NCBI RefSeq assembly: GCF_024679095.1
Contig: NC_066520.1
Location: 17,940,831-18,004,830, forward strand
Direction of reading: 5' to 3'
From: Eriocheir sinensis
Lineage: Eukaryota; Arthropoda; Malacostraca; Decapoda; Varunidae
DNA length: 64,000 bases
In this document: in pieces, positions 51,758-62,499 of the stretch
Position numbering within the stretch: position 1 is the stretch's first letter
Layout: each line of letters opens with the position of its first letter
Translations under genes and position numbers: made by a program
Notes under the pieces: model-generated
The model's database searches: none
What the model saw: the letters and a program-made list of their open reading frames with translations, nothing else
What the model was told of the DNA's origin: nothing

Positions 51758-54700
51758 GGAGAAAGGTAGTAGGAAGGTAAATAAATAAATATAAAAAAAA
51801 AATAATAATTATTTAACCTCATTAGTACTTGAATTATCAGAACACTTAGAAGGAAATCAGAAAGAAAGGAAAAGAAAAGAAGAAAGGAAACTAAAAGAAA
51901 AGAAAGGATAAGAAAAGAAAGGAGAGTACAAGAAAATAAAAAGAAGAGAAGAGGGAAGCAAGAAAAGAAAAAAGAAAGGAAAAGAAAAGGAAAGGAAAGG
52001 AAAGATAAGAAAAAAGAGAAAAGATAGAAAAAAATAAAGAATAAAGAAACGAAAAGAAAACAGAAAAGAAAAATGACTGATAAATAGTAGATAGGGAGAA
52101 TGGGAATCTAGTTAATCCATTCATACCTAAAACACGAGAGAAGAAAAGACAAATAAATCGGAACACAACACAATCGCAAACCTTACTTTGTCATGGGGGT
52201 CGGCAGCACGGAGAGCGGCCTGCAGAGTGAGCACGCTGTCCACCTGGTAATGGTACACCTCCTCCTGCACCTGGCCGCAGAGGATGCCCCAGAACAGACC
52301 CACCTACGGGAGACACGGGGAAGGAAGGAGAGTCATACCAGAACCACTCGACATCAGGGAGGTCACTAGAACACATATATGACGGCAGAGGAGCAGCGGA
52401 TCAAGTAGGAGAAATAGTAAAGCAAGTAGTTAGTCTTGCTTGTGTGAAAATTTGAAGGCGTAGGTCACAGGTAAATGATAAGAAAAAGTGCATCCAGGAC
52501 TTGAGGTTGAATTTTGAGATAAAGGTAACGATAGACAATTGAAAGATGAAGAAAAACTAGAAAACACATATGCAAAAGGAACCATATCATCTCTTACATA
52601 CACAGAAAGCTCTTACCTTATAATAGAAGAATGAAGAGAAACTACAAAAAGCAAAATACAAAAGGTCTCATATCAGAGCCGTTCAACAGCAGCGTTACGA
52701 TGATAGAAAAATAAAGAGAAACTAGAAAACATATGCAAAAGGAACCAAATCAGCTCTTACATACACAGAAAGCTCTTACATTATAAAAATATGAATATAA
52801 ACTACAAAACACACATACAAATGGCCTCATAGCAGCTCCTTTTCAACAGCAGCGCTACGTCACCTGTTCATCGTGGGCGAGTCTTTGGCAAGCGTCGGCG
52901 AGGGAATAACACCACTCGGCGCGCACCTCCTCCAAGTGATACCTGTGGATACACGTGCTGAATGAGATGGACAGGTAGACAGATGAATAGGTAAGTAGAC
53001 AGATAGATAAAGAAAGCGTAGCAAAGAGCCGCGGAACGCTTCATTACAGTATACTCGTACATCAAAGCTAAACAAATTAAATATACACATACAAAATTTT
53101 TTTTGCATAATTACAACCAAAGAAGGAGGGACAGATAGAGAAACAGAAACAAACAAAAGGGCACGAAATAGGCATGCGATATACATAAAACCTAAACAAA
53201 TCCAACATTAACACATACACACACACACAAAAAAAAAATCAGTACATAACTCCAACACCAAAGACAGAGGGACACAGCACCTCTCCCTGAAGTAGGCGTC
53301 GACGAATTGATCCATGGGTACAGCGTTGCCTTGTCGCCTCTTCTCCCGCCAAATGTCTTCAATGAGGAGTGTGAGGTCCCTCTTGCCAAGTCGACGGTTT
53401 CTCACGCTGCCCTCGTACTGGAGATAGGCTGGCACGCCCTCCTCTGTGCCCTGTGTAAGTAGGTAAGTAGAAAGATAGGTAGGTTGGTAGATAGGTAAAT
53501 AGGTAGGTATAGGGAGGATGGTACGGAAAGAAGGAGGGAGGATAGGTAGGAAGACCCCTACCGAAACGGGCGCAAGCCACTCCCGGTGAGGTATAGATGG
53601 GAAGTGAGAAGGGTGCTGAACCGTTTCCCTATTGTCTCATCAACACCAGAGAGTAGTTCAGCATGCTCTCTAAAGACAGATCCTCTCTCTATCCACACCA
53701 CACTACATTCACACAACATAGGCTACACGCCTTTTTCCAAAATTCAAAATTCAAAATGGCGTACAATACTAGTGCCTCGGAATCCCCGCTTGGGGGGGGA
53801 CCACAAATTCCCCCAGGGAGGACTCCCCTTCTGGCTGCCGACTTGAGAGGTGTCTTGATAACTCCTCGAACCTCTTTCTTATCAATTTCTGCAACATTCG
53901 CTGTCTTCGTTCAAATTTTCATTCTGTGGAACACCATCTCTCCTCCTCTAAACCTCACCTTCTCTTCCTCACTGAAACACAGGTTTCTGAGGCTACTGAC
54001 AGCAATCTCTATTCCCTCCTACTATCTCTATCCTAAATTTCAATCCAAAGCTGGATGTTGCGCCTACGTGCGCAACATCACCTGCTCTCGTGCCCACGAC
54101 CTTGACTCTTCAGAATATACAGGGGCCTTGTCCGCCCTCGTGTGGAGTATGCATCTCATGTGTGGGGGGCTCCACTCACACAGCTCTTCTGGACAGAGTG
54201 GAGCTCTCCTCCTCTTACTGAGACCTCTTAAATTCCGCCGACATGTTGCCTCTCTTTCTATCTTCTATCGAAATTTTCACCCTGACTGCTCTTCTGAACT
54301 TGCTAACTGCATGCCTCCCCCCCTCCCGCGGCATCGCCACACACGACTTTCTACTCAAGCTCATCCCTATACTGTCCAAACCCCTTATGCAAGAGTTAAC
54401 CAGCATCTTCACTCTTTCATCCCTTACGCTGGTAAACTCATGAACAATCTTCCTTCATCTGTATTTCCTCCTGCCTACGACTTGAACTCTTTCAAGAGGA
54501 GGGTATCAGGACACCTCTCCTCCCGAAATTGACTTATCTTTCAGCCGTTCCTCTCTAATCTTTTTAGGGGCAATAAGTCGCGGGCTTTTTTTTTCATTAT
54601 TGTTTTTTTACAAGCCCTTGTGCTGTCGCCTTTGCTGTAAAAAAAATAAAAATAAAAAGATAAGAATGTAAGTATTTTGTCATCATAATACGAACTAGAA

Positions 54701-55185
54701 CAAGAACAAACATTAAAACAAGAGCAAGAGGAACAAGAAGAATAGGAACAAAAAGAACGAGAAAAAGAACAAGAACGAAAATAGGAACGTTACTAGAGGA
54801 ACAGAATGAACAAAAACAGAAACTAGAGGAACGAGAGAAAAACAGGAAAAAGAAAACTAGAACAAGAAAATGGAGAAAAAGAACGAAAACAATATGAAAA
54901 ACATGAGGAGCAAGAACAAGAAGAAGAAGAAGAACGAGAACACGAAGAAAAACAAGAAAACAAGAAGCACAAGACAAGGAAGAAAAGTACACCACCACCA
55001 ACCAACCAACACACAAACAAACACCTGCGCGTCACCTCGTAAAACACACTGACGCACTACATAGAACGAGGACGCATACGTAACGCTGGGGGGGAGTAAA
55101 AAGACAAACACAATAAAAAATAAGACTAAGCTCCCATATAAGCCAGTTAACGCAAACAACAACAGATACCGGTGGGGAGGAAGGG

Positions 55186-55224
<39 letters not shown>

Positions 55225-57650
55225 ACGCCTTCTAATCACCTACCTCTCTTATGAACACCTTCCTCGTCTCTTCTGGCTCATATATTCATTAGGACAACAT
55301 TTTACAACACGAGTACGCCCAGCAAAAGGAGCAAACGCCGAAATGGTCATAGCCACGATGGTCATCTTCATATCCATTCCCTATATGTTGTTGTTTTTTT
55401 TTACAACAAAGGAGACAGCTCAAGGGCACAAAAAAAGGAAACGATAATATAAAAAAAAAACCGCTACTCGCTGCTCCTAAAAAGAATCCAAAGAGGTGGC
55501 CGAAAGAAAGGGTACGAAGAAGAGGTGGATGTTGAAGCCCATTACCTCGAGGCGGGTGTTTCTGTAGTCTACCATCAAAGCTTATACCGTTTCTTTTGCT
55601 ATGCCGCTCGTCTAAGGTCGGTACGTGAACATATAGGGGAGGAGCGGGGAGGGGGTGGCAAGGTACAATTGTCAAGGGGAAACTGATATATTCTACGGTA
55701 AAGGCAGCAGCTCAAGGGCAAAAATAAATTATAAAAAAAAGCCCGCTAGCACTGATCCCATTAGAGAGAGTAGAGTGGGTAAGAGAGGTTAGTTTCGGAT
55801 GTAGAGGTCAATTTCGGATGTGGAGGTCAATTTCGGATGTAGAGGTCAGTTTCGGATGTGGAGGTCAATTTCGAATGGAGGTCAGTTTCGGATGTAGTGG
55901 TCAATTTCGAATGGAGAGGTCAATTTCGGATGGTGAGGTCAATTTCGAATGGAGGTTAATTTCGGATGTAGAGGTCAGTTTCGGATGGAGAGGTCAATTT
56001 TGGATGGAGAGGTCAATTTTGGATGGAGAGGTCAATTTCGGATGGAGAGGTCACTTTCGGATGGAGAGGTCAATTTTGGATGGAGAGGTCAATTTTGGAT
56101 GGAGAGGTCACTTTCGGATGGAGAGGTCAATTTCGGATGGAGAGGTCAATTTCGGATGGTGAGGTCAATTTCGGAGGAAGAGGTCAATTTCGGATGGAGG
56201 TCAATTTCAGATACTTCATACGATTGGATCACTGCCAACGGGTGTCGGCAACACAAGCAAATTCACCATTAAAAAAGGGGCCAAGTGGAACGCTACACAC
56301 CTTGCAGTCCAGGAAGTCATTCGAGGAGGGCAGCTGCGACCCCGTAAGCTCCGACACGAGGACATCCACAAGTTGGTCGCTGGTTCGTCCGATGGAGAGC
56401 TCCCGCCACCGACTGATGCCGCCCTCCACGAACTCCGCCACTCTGGGGAAATAGACAGCAACAAAGAACGGTTAGAACGAGCAAAGGAGCGTAAGAGATG
56501 AAGTATAACATATGCCGCGCCACTCTGGGAAAACGGACAGGAAGAAAGGACGATTAGGAGGAGCAAAGGAACGTGAGCGGATATGAAGTAGCAATGCACG
56601 GTAGCTTCTGACGAGACTACACAAGACGAGGACAAATAAGGAGATGACAGTTGAATGAAATGTTCAGTTAAGAAAGTAAAGGATATTTGGGAGAAGGTAA
56701 GGCAAGGTAAGACAGGGAGAGTAGAGGACTATATCTTTTTTTTTATCACAGTCACCTGTTGACACTCACCTGTTCCAATCTGGCCGTGGTGTGGCAGAGC
56801 GTCGCAGTCTCTGGTTCTCCTCGCTGAGTCGATCCCGCTCCGCCAAGACCTCCTCCTGCGACCCTGCCGACACACAAGAAAACTAATCAAAAGGATATAA
56901 AACTCTCCTTTCCAGACCAAAGAATTAAAGCAAGAAAGACTTTACTAAAATGAAATCGTGTGTCCAAAGTATACAAGACATTACGAGCTTGACACACACA
57001 GACAAAAAATGTTAGACAAAATTATCCTTTTCAAACAAAACAATTAATAAAAGAACTACCAAAATAAAACAGTGTGTCTAAACTATATGGGGCATTACAA
57101 ACTTAACTTAATCCTTTAAATGTGCAAACAGGCAAAATCAAATAGGTTTACAGAGCACAGACACAATAAAAGAAAGCTGAACATGGCGCTGGCGGTGGGG
57201 AAAGAAAACGAGATGCCGTACTGAGGATGGTCTCGTGCTGTTCACTGAGGAGGCTGTGGACCTGGCAGAGTTGGCGGTGGGCGTTGGTGAGAGAGGTGAG
57301 GCGGCGCTGCAGGCGGTCGAAGTCAGCGCGCGGTACCACCTCCCTGTACTGCCGCTCCATCTCCTGCACCAGCCGGTCCTTGACGCTCAGGTCCTCCCTC
57401 ACGGGGTTGGGTAAAGGTTAGGAATGTCACCCGCGGCACGAGGCTTAAATAGATATAACATCTGAAGAACTAACAATTTAATAGTAATGATAATGATAAG
57501 AATAAGAATAAAATTAAGAAGAGGAATAACATTGACCCTTTCCAAGTCATACATATAGACAAAGGGCAAAGTCTTCGATTAGCGAATTCCAGATGACACA
57601 GAAAAATAAAGCTAACAATAACAAAAATCAGTAACGACAAAGACGACGGC

Positions 57651-57729
<79 letters not shown>

Positions 57730-60700
57730 ATGACAATGACGATGACGATGACGACGAAGACAACAACAACAACAACAACAACAGCCACAATAACTCCATC
57801 AGACTTCACGAAATGCCCCCACGATTAAAATCACAAAACAATGACAACAAATACGAGTCAGCCAACCCCCACCACACCTGCACTTTCGGAGAGCAATCTG
57901 AAGCAGCTGAGGGTCCAGGGCGTCTCCTCCACCCAAATACGCCGCTACCTTCCTCCTCAGCGCACCCGCCTCCACCTCTGCCTGCACAGAGTCACCCCGC
58001 TGCCATTAACAATCCTGCACCCATATTCTCAAGCATTTTGGGGCTCACACACTCCTATAATTGATAAGGCGCCTTGTCGTAGAGGTTGCTGTCGGTACTT
58101 CCATGGGTGGTTTTATGAGCCTAGTGATAGTTTGACGAGGCCTCTGCACCATGAACTTTTAAAAACTTACATGAGAAGCCGACTAGTCTCCTTCGTGGCC
58201 TTTGGAAATAGTTGTTGTAAGAGCCGTAAGCGTCTAAATAGCTACGGACTCTTGCGCCGTGCATCCCATCACCGTTGCCAGATTATCGTACTCAGAGCCG
58301 CGTATTTACCGGTTTCTGGCCCATAACTGTTGTCAAGAAGCATCAATAATTAACCATTTAAACGATAACCATATATGAAGGCAGTCATTTGGGTGATGAA
58401 AGCAGTTTTTGGGTCGGAAATCGGCAAACATAAGGGGCAGAGTACGACAATCTGGCAACGTTGCACCCCATCACACAAGCACACACGCACAAACCTATAT
58501 AACCCCTAATAAGTCTCCACATCGCCACCATTACAACTCAGCAACCTTGCAACACCATCCCAAAAAAGCATAACACGCCTCCAACATTATTCAACGACGC
58601 CCTACAGAATACATAACTGTGGGAATGACGAGGGAAAGAGATGTAGAAGAGGGAAGAGCAGAGTGGAGTGATGTGGGAAAGACGAGAGAAAGGGAAGGAA
58701 AGGAGGATAAAAAGAGAGAGGGGGACTAAGCTATATACACACGAATATTCATTAGTTAGACCCTGATTCTAGTTACACCTCGACATCCTACAGACTAGAT
58801 TACTGTAAGACGGGAGAAAGGGAAGGAGAGAAGGAGTAAAGAGAGAGGGGGGACTAAGCTATATACACACGAATATTCATTAGTTAGACCATGATTCTAG
58901 TTACACCTCGACATCCTACAGACTAGATTACTGTAAGACGGGAGAAAGGGAAGGAGAAGAGAGGGGGGACTAAGCTATATACACACGAATATTCATTAGT
59001 TAGACCCTGATTCTAGTTACACCTCGACATCCTACAGACTAGATTACTGTAAGACGGGAGAAAGGGAAGGAGAGAAGGAGTAAAGAGAGAGGGGGGACTA
59101 AGCTATATACACACGAATATTCATTAGTTAGACCATGATTCTAGTTACACCTCGACATCCTGTAGACTAGATAACTGTGGGAAAGACGGGCGAAAGGGAA
59201 GGAGAGAAGGACAGAAGAAAAAGGGAAGTCTGAGAGGAGGATAACGAGCCTCCATGTTACCTCCAGCAGCCGCGCCTCCAGCCTCCTCATGTCGTCCTCT
59301 TGGCAATGACCTCGCCGCCGCTCGTCACCAAGAATGTCCTCCAACTATGGGTGAAAAGTTTATTGCCTTAATATTCACTTTACTCATAATACAAGGCGAA
59401 GAAAACTCCACCCTAATCTTTATCCTCCCTAACATTTGAGGGAACATTTTATCCGTTACTTTATGTCTTCTCTGCCACCAAGAATCTCCTCCAGCTATGG
59501 GTGAAAAGTTTATAGCCTTAATATTCACTTTACTCATAACACAAGGCCAAGAAAACTCCACCCTAATCTTTATCCTCCCTAACATCTGATTGAACATCTA
59601 ATCCATTACAATATGTCGTCTTCTTCTCTGCCTGGGGTCGGCCACTCTCGTAAGTCGTCACCAGTATCTTCAGTCCTCAGCATCCACTTCGTCCAGACCC
59701 AGCTGCCTCATATCTCTCTCAGTTCCGTCCCTCCCTTTATCTATTACCGCTTTTATGAACTCACTAACAAACTGCGAATCATTCCTAAAAGAACATATAG
59801 CTTATTTGTACAAGTGAAAGAGAAGAGAGTAGAAAGAGTAAACGGTGTATAGGAGCGTGCGATACGGGAGGTCAATGGTAGAGGAGTGATATGGGGCTGC
59901 TACGTCAGAGCTGCCACTGTAGATTTGTCAGGCTATAATGTGTCGACTTTCTCACCTGCTTCACCTCCGCTATAAGGGCGTGCCGTTGTGTCTCGCTCTC
60001 CTCCAGGCGTTGTGCTAGATCAGCGTTAAGAGCCTCCAGGTCCCTTCGGCGGATCGCTTCCTCTTTCCTCTCCCTGGCGTCCGTCTCTCCAAGGATCGTC
60101 TGTGTGCGGAAGCCACGTGACATATCAAGGCATAAAGTCGATAAGGAAGCAGAAAATAAGCACTATAGAAGACGCAGCAATGATCTTTTCTCTTCCCTCA
60201 CCTCGGCAGTACGGAGTCGCCTCAGGGTTGTATCAAGGTGGCCCTGGATGTGGCTGTAGCCGTGCCTGACGAGCGCTGCGAGGGCGCCACAGGGGCGCGC
60301 CACCTCCCCGAGTCGTTTCAGAGCCTCATCCAACACTGCGCCGCCCTTCTGCGTGACATAAGTAGAAGGAACCTAAGTAGTGGTAGCTGTAGTAGTAGTA
60401 GTAGTAGTAGTAGCAGGAGGAGGAGGAGGAGGAGACCCATGACAAGCACACTTACATCAAGGTGGTCCTCAAGGTCCTTCATGTCCGTGGCAGGTCGTGA
60501 TTCCTCCGAGGAACAGAAGGAGAGTCGAAGGGCGGCCCGCAGCTCCTCCTCCAGCCGAACCACCACTCGAGGCTTGTTCCGCCCTCCTCGCCCTCCCTCA
60601 CTACCCTGTAAAAATAATGAAAAACGGAGTGCAATCATGATGGAAGCAATGATGGAGGCAACTGTTCAAATTAGAAAGTTGTGATTTAAAGTAAGGTTGA

Positions 60701-61791
60701 CGCAGATCATGCAGGTAATCCTCAGCTACTAAACAGATGAAAATTATTAGCCTTACATCGTCGGGACTAGAATTCGGGATCCTATGTTTATTTATTTTTT
60801 TTTTCGCGCGCTGGCTACTCGGTCACTGCGTTTTAAGAGCGGTAATAAAAATAATGATTGATTGATTGATAGTTTATTGTTGCAGGTAAACAACAAGGGA
60901 GAAGGGAGGAACATGCCATCCCAACCCCCAGGCGGGACAGTGTGATTATACAACTATTAATACATGTGTAGGTAGCACCATGAAACTAAAAAGATACAAT
61001 GGTAGGAAGGAAAGCACAACAAGGGAGGGGGCGGTACCTCCCCCTGGACAATAAGACAATAAAGTAAGAATTTTCTCTACTGATTGATTGATAGTTTATT
61101 GTTGCAAGTAAAACAACAAAGGAGAAGGGAGATGTGCCGTGATCCAGAGCTACCACTACTACACACATATAACCTACAATCCTACATTATCATTATCACT
61201 GTGTCACTATCCACCTCCCAAAACCAAGAAGAAGAAGAAGAAGAGGAAGAAGAAAAGGGACCAACAACAACCCTCCCAGGCCGTGGTGGCGGCGGGCGGA
61301 CGGGGCTGTCACGCGTTATATTGGCGGCGTCCACACGGGCATGAGTTGGGCAAACACTGATAACGTGTAGATCGATGACGCGGCAGCGGTCTCCCCCCCC
61401 ACCCCCACCCACCCACCCACCCACACACACTTGCACATTACGAGTCAACTTACAATCCAGACGCCGTCACTATCTTGCAACGATACTTGATGACGATGAG
61501 GAAGAAACTGTACTACGCAACTTTATCTAACTTGAAATTTTATCTCACAATCTATCAGTACTCAAGAACTCGAAAAGCCTTGACAATTGGCTCACTACAA
61601 CTTTCACTAAGATGTCACCAAGTGAAACATTTAGAGAGGATCGTATATAAACATGAACATACAATAGGATAGCGACACAACACATAACATTTACAACGTT
61701 TTACCTTGACAACGTCCCTGCAGCTGATGCGACGATCATGTGACAGAGTGGTTACTTTGGAAACCATTTGATTTTTCTCGTTGACAGACAT
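48167..61791 (-). CDS. TSNAXIP1: TSNAXIP1-like coiled-coil protein, 15 exons
   Basis: Exons: 61791-61705, 60605-60456, 60348-60202, 60099-59956, 59344-59261, 57981-57878, 57397-57222, 56863-56770, 56442-56301, 53450-53281, 52942-52864, 52303-52187, 49461-49309, 48712-48547, 48306-48167; 1953 nt, 650 aa, in frame throughout. The N-terminal domain (about 41-128: VVRLEEELRAALRL ... LVRHGYSHIQGHLD) resembles the TSNAXIP1 N-terminal domain. Charged heptad-rich coiled coil spans about 129-325. The C-terminal half has YLQYEGSVRNRRLGKRD, IEDIWREKRRQ, WCYSLADACQRL, YHYQVDSVLTL and an EF-hand-like stretch ADPHDKGLVSRTALEETL. Length matches the vertebrate protein (about 650-660). Family knowledge: it binds translin-associated factor X and is chiefly expressed in testis and ciliated cells. 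Orthology is recalled, not searched. The start of exon 14 could also be 48718; both keep frame. Confidence 0.75.
48411..48437. repeat. short telomere-type (CCTAA)n run
   Basis: Five consecutive CCTAA/AACCT units, the arthropod telomere motif TTAGG on the minus strand, in the last intron of the TSNAXIP1-like gene. Confidence 0.85.
48765..48935. repeat. direct duplication, unit about 106 bp
   Basis: AACTTTATATTCYACACACAA and GAGCCTGCCATCACTGAAA occur twice. Confidence 0.85.
49816..49937 (+). mobile_element. LINE 3' tail copy
   Basis: AAATTGACCTCTCTTTCGG, GGGAGCGGTAAGTAGCGGGC, GCCCTTAAGCCGTCTCC, TTTGTTGTAAAAAAAAAA. Confidence 0.8.
50158..50230. repeat. (GA)n microsatellite
   Basis: Uninterrupted GA run. 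Confidence 0.97.
50789..51281. mobile_element. foldback palindrome, two arms of about 245 bp
   Basis: The left arm (ATAGTATTGCTAGGTGAAAC, then GGCCGGTGGGGTGGTGG ...) is the reverse complement of the right arm along its whole length, at roughly 85-90 percent by eye. The centre is CTTGACAACGTTG, GAATT, CAACGTTGTCAAG at 51021-51051. No open frame and almost no spacer. It lies in the TSNAXIP1-like intron between exons 12 and 13. Confidence 0.92.
51714..51753. repeat. (GT)n microsatellite
   Basis: About 20 GT units. Confidence 0.95.
51850..52080. repeat. GAAA/GGAAA-rich simple sequence
   Basis: Degenerate AAGAAAAG and GGAAAG units; no gene. Confidence 0.8.
52545..52860. repeat. degenerate tandem repeat, unit about 70-90 bp, about four copies
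   Basis: Phrases ATGCAAAAGGAACCAWATCA, TCTTACATACACAGAAAGC and AGAGAAACTAGAAAACA recur; the last copy ends at the exon 11 donor region. Confidence 0.75.
53830..54645 (+). pseudogene. internally deleted non-LTR retrotransposon with 3' tail
   Basis: 53875-54115 matches a LINE endonuclease start in shifting frames (NLFLINFCNIRCLRSNFHS, SKPHLLFLTETQ, AGCCAYVRN). At about 54122 it jumps directly to the C-terminal end of ORF2 (LVRPRVEYASHVWGAP, then RRHVASLSIFYRNF, SSELANCMPPPLP, FKRRVSGHL, stop at 54532). The whole RT catalytic core is missing. A 3' tail follows at 54526-54645 ending GTAAAAAAAA. The apparent 289-codon frame is a mosaic of different original frames. This is the source sequence that identifies the dispersed tail family. 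Confidence 0.8.
54646..55185. repeat. AAGAACAAG-rich degenerate repeat
   Basis: 54700-54990 is built of imperfect GAACAAGAA/GAACGAGAA units. 54995-55185 is unique. Confidence 0.65.
55186..55220. repeat. (CA)n microsatellite
   Basis: About 17 CA units. Confidence 0.95.
55390..55512 (-). mobile_element. LINE 3' tail copy, minus orientation
   Basis: TTTTTTACAACAAAGGAGAC, AGCTCAAGGGCACAAAAAA, CCGCTACTCGCTGCTCC, AGAGGTGGCCGAAAGAAAG. Near full length. Confidence 0.8.
55693..55785 (-). mobile_element. LINE 3' tail copy, minus orientation
   Basis: CTACGGTAAAGGCAGCAGCT, CAAGGGCAAAAATAAATT, AAAGCCCGCTAGCACTGAT. Confidence 0.65.
55786..56215. repeat. 19-bp minisatellite, about 22 copies
   Basis: Unit GGTCAATTTCGGATGGAGA with variants (ATTTTGG, ACTTTCGG, ATGTA). 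Because 19 is not a multiple of three, three units give a 19-codon periodicity and long artefactual frames. It ends 86 bp from TSNAXIP1-like exon 9. Confidence 0.95.
57655..57785. repeat. (CAA)n microsatellite with a GAC/GAT insert
   Basis: CAA units at 57655-57715 and 57760-57785, GACGATGACGA units between. Confidence 0.95.
58021..58243 (+). mobile_element. MITE-like family A copy
   Basis: CATATTCTCAAGCATTTTGG to GAGCCGTAAGCGTCTAAATA, in full block order. Immediately followed by a family B element. Confidence 0.7.
58273..58460 (+). mobile_element. MITE family B, 188 bp, terminal inverted repeats
   Basis: Begins CGTTGCCAGATTATCGTAC and ends GTACGACAATCTGGCAACG; the inverted repeats extend 21 bp with one mismatch. 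Best-preserved copy. Confidence 0.85.
58660..59190. repeat. tandem repeat, unit about 115-131 bp, four copies
   Basis: GACTAAGCTATATACACACG recurs near 58724, 58850, 58966 and 59096, each followed by AATATTCATTAGTTAGACC and GACATCCTACAGACTAGATT. Length differences lie in the GGAAGGAGAGAAGG part. Confidence 0.95.
59326..59620. repeat. 149-bp duplication that copied the start of TSNAXIP1-like exon 5
   Basis: The unit CACCAAGAATSTCCTCCARC ... CCTCCCTAACATYTGA occurs twice. The second copy carries a decayed duplicate of the exon 5 acceptor and the first seven codons (LEEILGG on the minus strand, then a stop). Confidence 0.9.
60385..60435. repeat. (TAG)n and (AGG)n microsatellite
   Basis: TAG units then AGG units, between TSNAXIP1-like exons 2 and 3. 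Confidence 0.9.
60851..61131 (-). mobile_element. two LINE-type 3' ends with (ATTG)n/(CAAT)n tails
   Basis: GATTGATTGATAGTTTATTG, TTGCARGTAAAACAACAA and GGAGAAGGGAG occur at 60855-60910 and again at 61081-61131. On the minus strand each ends with AATAAACTATCAATCAATC, i.e. a polyadenylation-like hexamer and a tetranucleotide tail, as in RTE-like LINEs or their SINE partners. Confidence 0.5.
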
Positions 61792-61799
61792 TATCGTCC

Positions 61800-62200
61800 T
61801 TCAACTTGATTGACGAATCAGTGCAAGAACAATGGAGGGCAAATGTCGCAGCTACGTTCAAAGATAAAGAGCTAAGGTAGGGAGGGAAGGGCGCCACGAC
61901 AGCTTCTCCGGCCGAGGCTGGATGCTCAACAGCACGACGCGGGAAAGGAGTGGGCGGCGCCGCGGCTCGGGAAGGGCACAGCTGGGCGGCGCTATGGAGA
62001 GCGTTGGAAGGCCTTTAGCGCAGGAAGGTGTAATAATACGATACATATGTACTTCTGTGCTCTCAAAATCATTTTGCATGATTTTCACTCTGGATGAACT
62101 GCAACTGCATAAACCTTTGTCAGTAGCACATGAATTGAAAGTATACCAGGAAGGGAATTCATGTATTACAAACTAATACAAGCATACATATAATAGTACA
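61800..62200. other. 5' flank of the TSNAXIP1-like gene
   Basis: GC-rich around 61900-62000, with several GGCGGCG/GCGCC motifs, AT-rich after. No TATA box at a suitable distance from 61791. No other gene seen. Confidence 0.4.
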
Positions 62201-62440
62201 AAATTTGTGAATAAGCTCAGGGTACAAGTTAAGGGAAAAAATTGGGTTCAGTAACCTACTGATTGCTTGTAAAGCATTGGTGATTAAAGAATCCTCCTGA
62301 GCTAGGTAGATAAGACCACTGGGCTCTGCTGGGGTGACAAGAGAACGGTGCATCTTTCACCTACGAGCTGCCATGCTGGGATCAAGCAGGGCAAGCACCA
62401 TACCCACCAAGCCACCTGGCCCTCCGTAAGCTTGTAAAAC
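62200..62440 (-). mobile_element. degenerate tRNA-derived SINE
   Basis: On the minus strand GGCCAGGTGGCTTGGTGGG is a good A-box-type head with GATCCCAGCATGG downstream, followed by about 150 bp of body. The B box is eroded. Confidence 0.4.
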
Positions 62441-62499
62441 TTTGGCATAAATTGTCAGAGGATCATGGTGGCAAATGAGACCTTGTGATTTTTTTCCAT

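Noticed and set aside
53663..54532. 289-codon plus-strand frame as a host gene
   Set aside because: Its pieces match LINE endonuclease and ORF2 C-terminus in different frames, so the continuous frame is accidental.
55818..56454. Repeat protein of about 100-140 residues (MERSISDGEVNFGW-type)
   Set aside because: It is the translation of the 19-bp minisatellite, open in several frames because the unit lacks stops.
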